In this document: one piece after another, positions 43,679 through 52,237 of the stretch
How the letters are laid out: each line of letters opens with the position of its first letter
How positions within the stretch are numbered: the stretch's first letter is position 1
From: Pedobacter nototheniae
Lineage (GTDB): Bacteria > Bacteroidota > Bacteroidia > Sphingobacteriales > Sphingobacteriaceae
Direction: 5' to 3'
Assembly (NCBI RefSeq): GCF_004335085.1
Contig: NZ_RQRS01000005.1
Span: forward strand, 62,001 to 126,000
DNA: 64,000 nt
Notes under the pieces: model-generated
Told to the model about the DNA's origin: nothing
The model's database searches: none
What the model saw: the letters and a program-made list of their open reading frames with translations, nothing else
Made by a program: the position numbers and the translations under genes

Positions 43679-44515
43679 ATGCAACGATTTATCCAGCACG
43701 ATGCACTTTTTATACGCCATTTTAACACCATGCAATGGCCTTATCCGGTTCATAATCATAACCATTTCGAATTGGTTTTTATACACTCAGGCAAAGGTAC
43801 CCATACTTTAAATGATGTTGAGTGTAATTATCAGGGACCAGAATTATTTTTATTAGCTCCGGCAGATTATCATATTTTTAACATTGAAGAGCAAACAGAG
43901 TTTACGGTATTAAAATTTACCAATACGTATTTAAATGGATATTCTGTCTCTCAGGTTACGGATGACTGGAATAAATTAATAGATCATTTAATTGCCCTAA
44001 CATCCGCTAATAATCAAAGCCTATTGAAAAATAAAACGGAGTTGGAAAAAATAAGCCGTTTAATGTATGTAATTGCCGAGGAATGGAAAGTTTCTCTTAA
44101 TCCAGGTAATCAAGTTATTTTTTACCTTATTAGGGCTGTTTTTGCTTTGATTAGAAAGAATACTGCCACTTTTGAAATTCAGGATGCTCAAACAAATAGT
44201 GATTTACTTACCACAATCGCTGATTATATTCACATTAATATAAAAAATCCGCAGTTGATAAAACTTAGCGCACTGGCTAGCCAGTTTAAATTTTCTCCTA
44301 ATTATTTAAACACATTCTTTAAAAAAGGAATGGGCCAAACCATTAAAACTTACATTAACGAATACCGCTTAAAACTAATTAAGAACAAACTTAAATATAG
44401 TAACCAATCCATTAAGAGCATTAGCGAAGAGTTTGCCTTTAGCGATATGAGCCATTTTAACAAATTTGTAAAAAAATATCTGGGTTTAAACCCTAAAAAA
44501 GCTTCAGAAGTATAG
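43679..44515 (+). CDS. AraC-family transcriptional regulator
   Basis: 278 residues. N-terminal cupin-like ligand domain (about 15-100) with WPYPVHNHNHFELVFIHSGK, a histidine-rich strand common in these sensors; C-terminal double helix-turn-helix (about 180-275): IKLSALASQFKFSPNYLNTF, then GQTIKTYINEYRLK and SIKSISEEFAFSDMSHFNKF with the closing FVKKYLGLNPKKAS. Divergent from the MFS transporter gene, its likely target. Ligand unknown. Confidence 0.92.
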   Translation: MQRFIQHDALFIRHFNTMQWPYPVHNHNHFELVFIHSGKGTHTLNDVECNYQGPELFLLAPADYHIFNIEEQTEFTVLKFTNTYLNGYSVSQVTDDWNKLIDHLIALTSANNQSLLKNKTELEKISRLMYVIAEEWKVSLNPGNQVIFYLIRAVFALIRKNTATFEIQDAQTNSDLLTTIADYIHINIKNPQLIKLSALASQFKFSPNYLNTFFKKGMGQTIKTYINEYRLKLIKNKLKYSNQSIKSISEEFAFSDMSHFNKFVKKYLGLNPKKASEV

Positions 44516-44595
44516 CCTACCACCAACTGAACCAAGATTATTCAAATCAAAATAAAAAAAACTACTAAATCTATAGATTTTATATAATATATTTT

Positions 44596-44603
44596 TATAT
44601 TTG
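44596..44603 (+). promoter_or_regulatory. -7 element (TAnnTTTG) before tRNA-Cys
   Basis: TATATTTG, about 50 bp upstream of the tRNA gene on the same strand, matches the Bacteroidota sigma-A -7 consensus. A clear -33 element is not visible. Confidence 0.5.
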
Positions 44604-44653
44604 CCCTACTTAAATATTACAAAGTACTTATGCGGAGTAAAAGTTAAGGATAT

Positions 44654-44725
44654 AGTCATGTGGCCGAGTGGTTTAGGTACAGGTCTGCAAAACCTTTTAC
44701 GGCGGTTCGAGTCCGCCCATGACGT
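44654..44725 (+). tRNA. tRNA-Cys (anticodon GCA)
   Basis: Cloverleaf of 72 nt without encoded CCA. Acceptor strand AGTCATG pairs with CATGACG except for the first pair (A1-G72 mismatch); T8 present; D-arm GCC...GGT with AGTGGTTTA loop; anticodon loop CTGCAAA with anticodon GCA; variable part TTTTAC; T-arm GGCGG-TTCGAGT-CCGCC. Discriminator base T73 is the expected identity element for tRNA-Cys. The D-stem needs a G-U pair. The mismatched end pair is unusual. A reading frame over this gene is not real. Confidence 0.9.
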
Positions 44726-44900
44726 CAAATTTAGGATAATTTGGTTATCATATATTTGTTTTGTTGTAAACAAAGCCATCTGGATGGATGGTTTTGTTGC
44801 TTTTGATGCCATTATTTTTAATTAACATTCTCAAAATCTCTAATTTTAAATGTGAAAGTATTTTTAGTTATATTTAGATAATTTAAAATTAACATCCCAC

Positions 44901-46100
44901 ATGATTTTTGCTCCTCTCCCTTCTAATGAAAAAGAAAGGATTTCTGCTTTGGAAACCTATGGCATTATGGGAAGCGAACCCGAAAAGGATTTTGATGACT
45001 TAACTACACTTGCCGCCGAAATTTGCCAAACACCAGTTGCACTTGTTACCATTCTTGGTGAAGAGAAACAATGGTTTAAATCTAGATTTGGTACAGAAAT
45101 TACTGAAACTCCAAAGGATTTTTCATTTTGCTCGCATACGATATTGGAAAATGGTGGAATTATGGTTGTAAATGACGCTAGAAAAGATAGTCGTTTTGCG
45201 GATAATCCATTAGTAAGTGGAGATACAAAAGTAATTTTTTATGCCGGCGTTCCATTGGTTAATCCCGAAGGTTTTGCCCTTGGCACCATCTGCGTTATCG
45301 ATCATGAAGAAAAAATACTTAACGAAAATCAAATAAATGCTTTACGGATTTTAGGTAAACAGGCACTCCATCAACTGGAGCTTCGAAGAAAAATGATTCA
45401 GTTAGAAAGTAGTAATGCCGCACTTAGCGAAGCCAACAGTTTTATTGAGAAATTTGCAAGTAGAGCGGCTCATGATATTAAAAATCCATTAAGTAGTATC
45501 ATTATTTCAGCAGAATCTCTTCAAAAAAAGTTGCAGGCTGAAGGCAATGAACGTTCTGTAAGGTTAATTAACATTGCAATTAGATCGGCAAAAAACTTAG
45601 TTACCTACGTAGATGATATGCTCAACTACTCTAAAGCACCATCTAACTTAAATGCAAACCAAGATGTTTTTGAGCTTAATGCACTTTTAGATAAAGTTAT
45701 GCAGATGCTAAATGCGCCAAAAATTTATAGCATTAAAAAGCCAAAAAACACGCTAATTAAGGGTTCCAGAATTGCATTAGAACAAATTTTCCTTAACCTT
45801 TTAAGTAATTCAATAAGGTATAATGATAAGAATGCGCCCGAAATTATAATCGACTTTACAGAAGATTTAACTAAATACAATTTTAGTATTATTGATAACG
45901 GAATAGGAATAGCCGAAGAAGAATTAAGCAAAATTTTTGAGCCTGGCTATGTGTCTTCTCAAAAAGATCGCTTTAATAAAAACGGAAATGGCTTAGGCCT
46001 CGACTCCGTTTTTAGTTTGATTAAAAAGTTAAAAGGAGAAATAAATGTCTCTTCTACCTTAGGAAAAGGAACAAATGTTTCTTTTAACTTACCAAAATAA
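44901..46100 (+). CDS. GAF-domain sensor histidine kinase
   Basis: 399 residues, soluble. N-terminal GAF domain (about 20-165) of the type with PVALVTILGEEKQWFKSRFG, FCSHTIL and FYAGVPLVNPEGFALGTICV, widespread in bacterial cytosolic kinases. Short coiled coil, then HisKA with AAHDIKNPLSS near 192 and HATPase with NLLSNSIRYND near 300, DNGIGIAEEEL and KNGNGLGLDSV. It ends 5 bp before the stop codon of the convergent receiver protein gene at 46106, which may be its partner. No membrane helices, so it senses a cytoplasmic signal. Confidence 0.92.
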   Translation: MIFAPLPSNEKERISALETYGIMGSEPEKDFDDLTTLAAEICQTPVALVTILGEEKQWFKSRFGTEITETPKDFSFCSHTILENGGIMVVNDARKDSRFADNPLVSGDTKVIFYAGVPLVNPEGFALGTICVIDHEEKILNENQINALRILGKQALHQLELRRKMIQLESSNAALSEANSFIEKFASRAAHDIKNPLSSIIISAESLQKKLQAEGNERSVRLINIAIRSAKNLVTYVDDMLNYSKAPSNLNANQDVFELNALLDKVMQMLNAPKIYSIKKPKNTLIKGSRIALEQIFLNLLSNSIRYNDKNAPEIIIDFTEDLTKYNFSIIDNGIGIAEEELSKIFEPGYVSSQKDRFNKNGNGLGLDSVFSLIKKLKGEINVSSTLGKGTNVSFNLPK

Positions 46101-46105
46101 AAATT

Positions 46106-46468
46106 TTAAGCACTGGCTTGATAGGCCACACGTGCAACAAAATCTTGCACATCAAACGGTTTTGGAATAAAATCCTGTGCATCACAGGCGCATTCAATTT
46201 CCTTTGCCTTATAATTTGCGCTCATCATCACCACCGGAATATCATGTGTTAACTTATCTGATTTTAAGTCATTGCAAACATCCAAACCGTTGCCATCAGG
46301 GAGCATCACATCAAGCAAAAATACATCTGGCTGTATTTTTTTATTCCGATTTAAAAATTCTGTAACACTTGCATAAGCTAAAACCTCATAGTGTTCCTCT
46401 TCTAAAATAAAGCTAATGATTTCCCTAATCATGTCATTATCTTCCAGTATACAAATTCGCTTTCCCAT
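46106..46468 (-). CDS. single-domain response regulator (CheY-like)
   Basis: 120 residues from the ATG at 46468 (MGKRICILEDND); a longer frame start at 46501 adds a hydrophobic stretch atypical of receivers and is rejected. Acidic residues LEDND, phospho-acceptor in FLLDVMLPDGNG and K in FIPKPFD. Strikingly similar to the receiver at 41504, including ILEEE, QPDVFLLDVMLPDGNGLDVC and AQDFI-KPFD. Convergent with the GAF kinase with almost no spacer. Confidence 0.92.
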   Translation of the reverse strand: MGKRICILEDNDMIREIISFILEEEHYEVLAYASVTEFLNRNKKIQPDVFLLDVMLPDGNGLDVCNDLKSDKLTHDIPVVMMSANYKAKEIECACDAQDFIPKPFDVQDFVARVAYQASA

Positions 46469-46519
46469 AATTACAAACATATAAATTATACTGACTATCA
46501 ATACCTTATATGTAAAACC

Positions 46520-46915
46520 TTATAACTTGTAATTTGTTTTATATTTTAAATGCACAAAGGCAGCCAAAGATAGAAATACAAAAAATGGAGCCGCAAAATC
46601 ATCAATTGGCATTGGTAAGCAAGAATTATCTGCTGGATTATAAACCACCAAAATTCCATAAGTACGAACGCCGCTTACATCACAATAAGTAAACGGGCTA
46701 TAATTTGTAATTTTATTATCTCTAATGCCACAATTTGGATCCTGATCGTAATATCTATAAGCGATGTAGCCCGTATTCTTGTAAAGTACGTTTCCTGTGG
46801 CAATATTATTTGTACCCATACTGTTTGGATATAGACCGCTATACACGCTACAACCCACATTTGCGCTTACGATTTCTGAGCATAAACACAGTAAAATTAA
46901 CCATGCGAATTTCAT
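46520..46915 (-). CDS. secreted protein with C-terminal PID-type sorting-like segment
   Basis: 131 residues. Signal peptide (KFAWLILLCLCSEIVSA, 2-18). The mature part has several cysteines (VGCSVYSG, PNCGIRDN, FTYCDVSG, NSCLPMP). It ends PMPIDDFAAPFFVFLSLAAF then VHLKYKTNYKL: a PID motif, a hydrophobic helix and a basic tail. That order resembles the C-terminal PID-CTERM sorting signals described for Bacteroidota exosortase-like systems (family knowledge, recalled, not searched). No sorting enzyme is in the window. Function otherwise unknown. Confidence 0.7.
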   Translation of the reverse strand: MKFAWLILLCLCSEIVSANVGCSVYSGLYPNSMGTNNIATGNVLYKNTGYIAYRYYDQDPNCGIRDNKITNYSPFTYCDVSGVRTYGILVVYNPADNSCLPMPIDDFAAPFFVFLSLAAFVHLKYKTNYKL

Positions 46916-47089
46916 AATATTATTATCTTATGAAACACATACGCTCCCACTATAACCTCTGGATTTCAGCGACTTAAATCTTCATTTATTCTTCATCAAA
47001 ACAATAAAAACTGTAAAATAATAGTGATGAATTTTAGAGCCTGCAGATAAATTGACGACATTTACATTTTACTTATAACTAACCAAAAA

Positions 47090-47548
47090 ATGAAAAAAGC
47101 CATAGCCCTTATAATCTTTTCAATCTTTATCCTTTTAAATAGTAATTCTGTTTTTGCGCAAAGCGATCCTAATAATTTTAGAGGCGCCCAAGCCTATCAA
47201 AAACACTATAAAGCACTATACGTACTTAATAGTGGCGATGAAAAACATATTGCTGGTACACTCAGAAATATTAAAAATGCTATGAACGATCCCAGATTAA
47301 AAGATAAACTGGAAGTAGAACTTATTGCTTTTAGCGATGGTGTGGCTGTTTATTTTAAAACAGGAAAATTTAAGGAACAACTTGAAGAACTTCGTAATCG
47401 TGGCGTAGTACTTGCACAATGCGAAAATACCATAAGAGAGCGCAAAATAGAAAAATCAGAATTATTTGATTTTATAAGTTATGTACCCAGTGGAAACGGA
47501 GAAATTATCATTAGGCAGCAACAAGGCTGGGCTATCGTTCATCCCTAA
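47090..47548 (+). CDS. secreted DsrE/F-like protein
   Basis: 152 residues. Signal peptide (AIALIIFSIFILLNSNSVFA, 4-23) ending in AQ. The mature domain has a DsrE/DsrF-like layout: YKALYVLNSGDEKHIAGTLR, helix IKNAMNDPRLKDKLEVELIA, FSDGVAVYFKTGKFKEQLEE, and VVLAQCENTIRERKIEKSEL with the single cysteine often found in the family. Cytosolic DsrE proteins carry sulfur; exported members are common in Bacteroidota and their role is unknown. It lies 63 bp upstream of the lipoprotein gene on the same strand. Confidence 0.85.
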   Translation: MKKAIALIIFSIFILLNSNSVFAQSDPNNFRGAQAYQKHYKALYVLNSGDEKHIAGTLRNIKNAMNDPRLKDKLEVELIAFSDGVAVYFKTGKFKEQLEELRNRGVVLAQCENTIRERKIEKSELFDFISYVPSGNGEIIIRQQQGWAIVHP

Positions 47549-47611
47549 AATAGTTGATTAAGAAATGTAGCGTTTCGTTGTTTTTAACCGTTTAAAAAGA
47601 AAAAACCAGAT

Positions 47612-48127
47612 ATGAAAAGATACAACCTCTTAATCCTACTTTTTGTAGGAATTTTCTTTAGCGCATGTAAAAAAGACAAAATTGTTTCTGCTAACGACTA
47701 CGAAAAAAGCTATAAAACCTGGCTAAATTTCAAAGTGGCAAGCAACAATTCTTATCGCTACCAGGTTAACACAAACTCTTGGACTGGCTATAGCACAGAA
47801 ACTACAATTACGGTACAAAATGGCGCAATTGTTAAACGTGCTTATGTTGCTAAAGCAATTGATCCTAAAACCCATGCAATAGTTGTTGTAAAAGAATGGA
47901 TAGAAGATAAAACAAGTCTCAATACCCACCAGGATGGTGCTTTAACACGTACATTAGACGATATATATGATGAGGCAAAAAGCAATTGGCTAATAAAAAG
48001 AAAAGATGCTAAAACTTCCTTTGAGGCAAAAAACAATGGAATGATTTCATCTTGTGGATACGTAGAAAACGGTTGTCAGGATGATTGCTTTAATGGTATT
48101 TACATCAGTCTTATCGAAAAAATATAA
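47612..48127 (+). CDS. lipoprotein, DUF6174-like
   Basis: 171 residues. Lipobox ending FFSAC (Cys 19), then NDYEKSYKTWLNFKVASNNS and YRYQVNTNSWTGYSTETTIT with VQNGAIVKRAYVAK, the pattern of DUF6174 (W-x-Y-x-Y then a charged-strand repeat). Three cysteines near the C-terminus (SSCGYVENGCQDDCFNG) follow. No known function. A stem (GATGGAG/CTCCATC, 48155-48184) follows the stop and may be part of its transcription end. The rest of 48185-48481 is AT-rich without a visible gene. Confidence 0.8.
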   Translation: MKRYNLLILLFVGIFFSACKKDKIVSANDYEKSYKTWLNFKVASNNSYRYQVNTNSWTGYSTETTITVQNGAIVKRAYVAKAIDPKTHAIVVVKEWIEDKTSLNTHQDGALTRTLDDIYDEAKSNWLIKRKDAKTSFEAKNNGMISSCGYVENGCQDDCFNGIYISLIEKI

Positions 48128-48481
48128 CGTAAATGCCAAACTAGTAAAAGGAAAGATGGAGAGGCTAACCACAACCCCTCCATCATAATCAACTAACTAT
48201 AACCTAAACTGCTCAAAAGTAAAAATTAATTTCTTAAAAGCAACAATATTGCATTTAATTTATTCAAAAAATAATAATTATAGCTTTTAAGCTTAAAAAA
48301 AGCAGGTTTAATGATGCTCGAAATATGAAAATCATTCTAAATTTTCTTCATCATATCAAAAACTGAATCACTTTCAAACTCTTCTTCTCTACTTCTAGTA
48401 ATTTTTTAGAATATTAAATTTTAAGTCTTATGCAACCGTTGTGGAAACAAATCGTCTTCAACATAAAATAAATCTAAAAAA

Positions 48482-50119
48482 ATGCATAATCTCTTTTACG
48501 TATTCTTGTTTTTAATTGGAATAGGCGCACAAGCACAAACAACCATTGAAGGAACTGTAAAAAACGAAGAAACAACGGTTATTCCGTATTGTTCTATTGG
48601 TATTAAGGGCACAGATATTGGTGCAATAACGAATGATAAGGGCGCCTATAAATTGATAATTCCTAATCATTTATTGGATAAGGAAGTTATTTTCAGTTCT
48701 GTTGGATATTCAAATAAAGCCATTTCGGTAAAAGCACTCCAAGAAAATAGTTTAGTTATTTTAGAGCACCAGGAAGTACCGCTTGAAGATGTTGTAATTA
48801 GTGCTAAAAAATTGAAGGAGAAAATTATAGGGCAAAAGTCTCGTCCCTTTTTAACTTTTTCCAAAATGTTTGATAAAAATGTACCCACAATAGAACAGGG
48901 AAATATTTTTTCTGTTTATCAAAAAACGAAATTAAAATCTTATAATTTCTATATTATTCCAAGCTCAAAATATGCTAATATCACACTAAAGCTGAATGTT
49001 TACAGTGTAAAAAATGGTATTCCTAATCAATCTTTAATGCAAGAAAATATCATTTTCAAAACTTCTACTACTGGTTGGCAGAATATTGATTTATCTAAAA
49101 ATAATTTAAGCTTTAATGGGTTGGATAAAGTTGCCATTACAATACAACTTATCGATTATCAACCAATTGCAGGAGTGGATTTTGTATTTGGAGTTTCTGC
49201 AAAAAAATCTCTTTCCAAAAACCTGCTGTTTAGGTATCAAAGTCAGGGAAACTGGGAGGCAAATGAGGGTAGTTTTATTTCGAATATAAGTGTTGCTTAT
49301 GATAACGATGGCAACAAAAAAGAAGTTTTAGAGGATGATGATGCGGAGCCAAAAGAAGATTTTAATACCAAAATGCTTGCTGAAGTTTATAAAAGCAAAG
49401 TAGAAGCACAAAAAACCGGATATGGTAAGCATAAAGATGGCAAATATATTGATTTAGGTAATGCAAAAATATATTACGAAGAATATGGAAAAGGTGCGCC
49501 TTTAGTGCTGCTGCATGGTAATAATGGAAGTATTTCTGATTTTTATAAACAAATTTCTTTCTTCTCTAAAAATTATCGGGTGATAGCAATAGATACGCGT
49601 GGGCAAGGCAGAAGTACAGATTTAACTGAAAATGAGTATAGTTATAAAGGATTTGCTGATGATTTATTCAAAATAACGCAAGCCTTAAAGCTTGATAAAA
49701 TAAATATTTTGGGATGGAGTGATGGCGGTAACACTGGCTTAATTTTTAATTACGAACACCCTGAGTTGATGGAGAAACTAATTATAATTGGCGCAAATTT
49801 AAATCCTCAAGGTATAAAGGAAGATGTAATAAATGCTTTTAAACAACAGGCTTCTGAAAATAAAGCCGGAACGAATAAAAGACTAATTAATTTGATGTTA
49901 AATTATCCCGACATTTCAGTGGAACAGCTTGGTAAAATAAAAAATCCAACGCTAATTATTGCTGGAAGTAATGATGTAATAAAGGAAGAGCATACTCAAT
50001 TAATCCATAACTCAATTCAAAATTCAGAAATACAGATTATTGCTGATGCTACTCATTATGTGCCTTTTGAAAAACCGGATACATTAAATAACCTTATGTT
50101 AAATTTTTTAAGGAAATAG
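48482..50119 (+). CDS. CarboxypepD_reg-like domain fused to an alpha/beta hydrolase
   Basis: 545 residues. Signal peptide (1-19, ending AQAQ), a CarboxypepD_reg-like beta-sandwich (about 21-110: TIEGTVKNEETTVIPYCSIG, GAITNDKGAYKLIIP, VEDVVISAKK-like end), an unassigned beta-rich region to about 300, and an alpha/beta hydrolase (about 325-545). The hydrolase has an oxyanion stretch VLLHGNNGSISDFYK, nucleophile elbow GWSDGG, acid D in SNDVIKEEH and histidine in ATHYVPFEK, so it looks catalytic. The first domain is usually seen at the start of TonB receptors or surface proteins. Exported enzyme of unknown substrate; single gene. Confidence 0.88.
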   Translation: MHNLFYVFLFLIGIGAQAQTTIEGTVKNEETTVIPYCSIGIKGTDIGAITNDKGAYKLIIPNHLLDKEVIFSSVGYSNKAISVKALQENSLVILEHQEVPLEDVVISAKKLKEKIIGQKSRPFLTFSKMFDKNVPTIEQGNIFSVYQKTKLKSYNFYIIPSSKYANITLKLNVYSVKNGIPNQSLMQENIIFKTSTTGWQNIDLSKNNLSFNGLDKVAITIQLIDYQPIAGVDFVFGVSAKKSLSKNLLFRYQSQGNWEANEGSFISNISVAYDNDGNKKEVLEDDDAEPKEDFNTKMLAEVYKSKVEAQKTGYGKHKDGKYIDLGNAKIYYEEYGKGAPLVLLHGNNGSISDFYKQISFFSKNYRVIAIDTRGQGRSTDLTENEYSYKGFADDLFKITQALKLDKINILGWSDGGNTGLIFNYEHPELMEKLIIIGANLNPQGIKEDVINAFKQQASENKAGTNKRLINLMLNYPDISVEQLGKIKNPTLIIAGSNDVIKEEHTQLIHNSIQNSEIQIIADATHYVPFEKPDTLNNLMLNFLRK

Positions 50120-50270
50120 AACGGTATAAATTGATAAAAAAACACGTCGTTAGCTTACCTTTTTTGGCGCTTAATTTATATGTTGCTAATCTTATTGAAT
50201 GAACAGATATTTGTATGGAGAATAAGCGGGATTTCAAAATTTTTAGACCATCCATAAAATGAATAACATC

Positions 50271-50849
50271 ATGAATGCTAAGGTAGATTTTTATTTCACT
50301 AAAGAAAAAAAGTGGGAACAAGAGATCAAAAGGTTGAGAACAATTGTGCTTAATTGTGGATTAATTGAGGAGTTGAAATGGGGCTGCCCTTGCTATATGT
50401 TTCACAAAAGCAACATTGTTTTAATACATGTGTTTAAAGATTATTGTGCCCTTTTGTTTTTTAAAGGTGCTTTATTAAGCAATGCTGATGGAATTTTAAT
50501 TCAGCAAACTGAAAATGTTCAGGCGGCACGCCAAATTAGATTTACCGATATTAAACAGGTAATTGAACAAGAAAGTGCGATTAAGGCCTGTATTTATGAA
50601 GCTATTGAAGTGGATAAAGCCGGTTTACAATTTGAGTTTAAAAAGACTTCTGATTTTACAGTAGCTAAAGAATTTCAAAATAAATTAGATGAAATGCCGC
50701 AGTTAAAAATTGCTTTTGAGGCTTTAACACCTGGCAGGCAAAAGGCTTATATGCTACATTTTTCTGCACCAAAACAATCTAAAACCAGAGAATCAAGGGT
50801 GGATAAATGCATTCCGCAAATTCTTATTGGCAAGGGGCTAAATGATTAA
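50271..50849 (+). CDS. YdeI/OmpD-associated family protein with DUF1801 domain
   Basis: About 192 residues. DUF1801 core (RTIVLNCGLIEELKWGCPCY, IVLIHVFKDYCALLFFKGAL) and C-terminal YdeI segment (MPQLKIAFEALTPGRQKAYM, then SRVDKCIPQILIGKGLND). I took the ATG at 50271 (MNAKVDFYF), the standard family start, instead of the one four codons earlier. Cytosolic, function unknown; in other bacteria linked to stress or peptide resistance. A stem at 50865-50886 (GTAACAT/ATGTTAC) lies between it and the convergent AraC gene. Confidence 0.85.
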   Translation: MNAKVDFYFTKEKKWEQEIKRLRTIVLNCGLIEELKWGCPCYMFHKSNIVLIHVFKDYCALLFFKGALLSNADGILIQQTENVQAARQIRFTDIKQVIEQESAIKACIYEAIEVDKAGLQFEFKKTSDFTVAKEFQNKLDEMPQLKIAFEALTPGRQKAYMLHFSAPKQSKTRESRVDKCIPQILIGKGLND

Positions 50850-50906
50850 ATTTATTGTAGTTGCGTAACATGGTAGATAATGTTACAAGTTTAGGTTAAA
50901 CAATAT

Positions 50907-52082
50907 CTACTTATCCTTAAGCATAGAAATATAGGCAGATGGGGTAACATGCATTGCTTTTTTAAAGGCAACAAAAAAAGTATTTCGTGATGAGAAACCC
51001 GCTTCATTAGCTATTGCTTCTAGTGTAAATAGTTTTCCATCGCCATTATCTAACCTGTTTTTAATGTAGTTTACTCGCAAGTTATTGATGTATGTATTAA
51101 AGTTTAGCTTGTAGTAATTATTAAAAAGTTCGGACAGTTTATAGGTTGGTATTTCAACTAAAGAGGCAAATTCATTTAGGGTTAGCCCTGTTGTTTTATA
51201 AATCTGTGTTTCTGTTATAAAAGCTTCTACCTGTGTCGCTAAATTGGTATTAACAGGCTTTGCCTTACTCTCTTCAGGTGGAGATTTCATTTTTTTAAGC
51301 AGCGTTACACCTCCCCCCTGCTCTGCAATTTTGCTTTGCGGAATAAGATCAAAAAGAAGCTGAGGATTAGTAAAGAAAAGCATACTTAACACCAACAAAC
51401 CGAAGCAACTGATATAAATTGTTTTATTAGAATTTATAACCGTTAAGGATTTGCCTAAATTTTGGAAGATTGTAAAATTAACTGCCAGTGTTGCAAGAAA
51501 AACAAAGCCACATATGGCTGTAAACAAATAAATCCATTTTATAGTTGGCGTATTTCCATATTCTTTACGTTTTTTACGTACATACAAAAATTGTATAAAC
51601 GTATAAATAAAAGCGCTTATTGGAAAGGTAAATAAATGCCATGTACCAACAATATATTTAGTATCTGTAAAGGCAAAATTTGTATCTGCTACTAAATGGT
51701 TTACAACTTCCTGTTGCTCTGCAGCACTCAAAAAATTGTAAGGTAAAATTGATAAACAACCTGGAATTACAATGAGTAAATGAAGTAAATCAATCTTTCT
51801 AAATACAGAAAACTTTGAATCCAATGCCCCTTTAATAAAAAGATAAAAGCATGGCGCTATAAGATAATAAAATGGTAACCCCTTATTATAAATGCCAGGA
51901 TAATACCGAATATTGCCAGATGCTGTGAGAATGTAAATGAGCACATACCATATTATAGCCGTTACTGATATCCCCATTAAAATGCTCATGTAAGGCTTTT
52001 TTCGTCCATAAAGAAAAAGCTTAACAAAAACTACAGATAAAATAAAAACTGCGCCAATAAGGATAATAAATACGGGAACCAA
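50907..52082 (-). CDS. membrane-bound AraC-family transcriptional regulator
   Basis: 391 residues. The N-terminal 250 hold about seven membrane helices (VFIILIGAVFILSVVFVKLF at the start; the last near WIYLFTAICGFVFLATLAVN and ISCFGLLVLSMLFF), a sensor type frequent in Bacteroidota. The C-terminus (about 290-391) is an AraC DNA-binding domain: GLTLNEFASLVEIPTYKLSE, NFNTYINNLRVNYIKNRL, FTLEAIANEAGFSSRNTFFV and AFKKAMHVTPSAY. Target unknown; the S41 peptidase gene 155 bp upstream on the same strand is the nearest candidate partner. Confidence 0.9.
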   Translation of the reverse strand: MVPVFIILIGAVFILSVVFVKLFLYGRKKPYMSILMGISVTAIIWYVLIYILTASGNIRYYPGIYNKGLPFYYLIAPCFYLFIKGALDSKFSVFRKIDLLHLLIVIPGCLSILPYNFLSAAEQQEVVNHLVADTNFAFTDTKYIVGTWHLFTFPISAFIYTFIQFLYVRKKRKEYGNTPTIKWIYLFTAICGFVFLATLAVNFTIFQNLGKSLTVINSNKTIYISCFGLLVLSMLFFTNPQLLFDLIPQSKIAEQGGGVTLLKKMKSPPEESKAKPVNTNLATQVEAFITETQIYKTTGLTLNEFASLVEIPTYKLSELFNNYYKLNFNTYINNLRVNYIKNRLDNGDGKLFTLEAIANEAGFSSRNTFFVAFKKAMHVTPSAYISMLKDK

Positions 52083-52237
52083 AATGAAATGTATCGGGAT
52101 ATTAAACGCTCAAAGATATGCAATAGAAAATACTTGATTGGTGATGCTCATCATTGTTTGACAAATATCAACACCAAAGATTTCGGATACAATCTAGATG
52201 ATTGAAACAACTAAAGAAATTAGATAAATATTCAGAA

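Noticed and set aside
44601..44825. 74-codon plus-strand frame and a 68-codon minus-strand frame
   Set aside because: Both run through the tRNA-Cys gene and lack any recognisable protein character.
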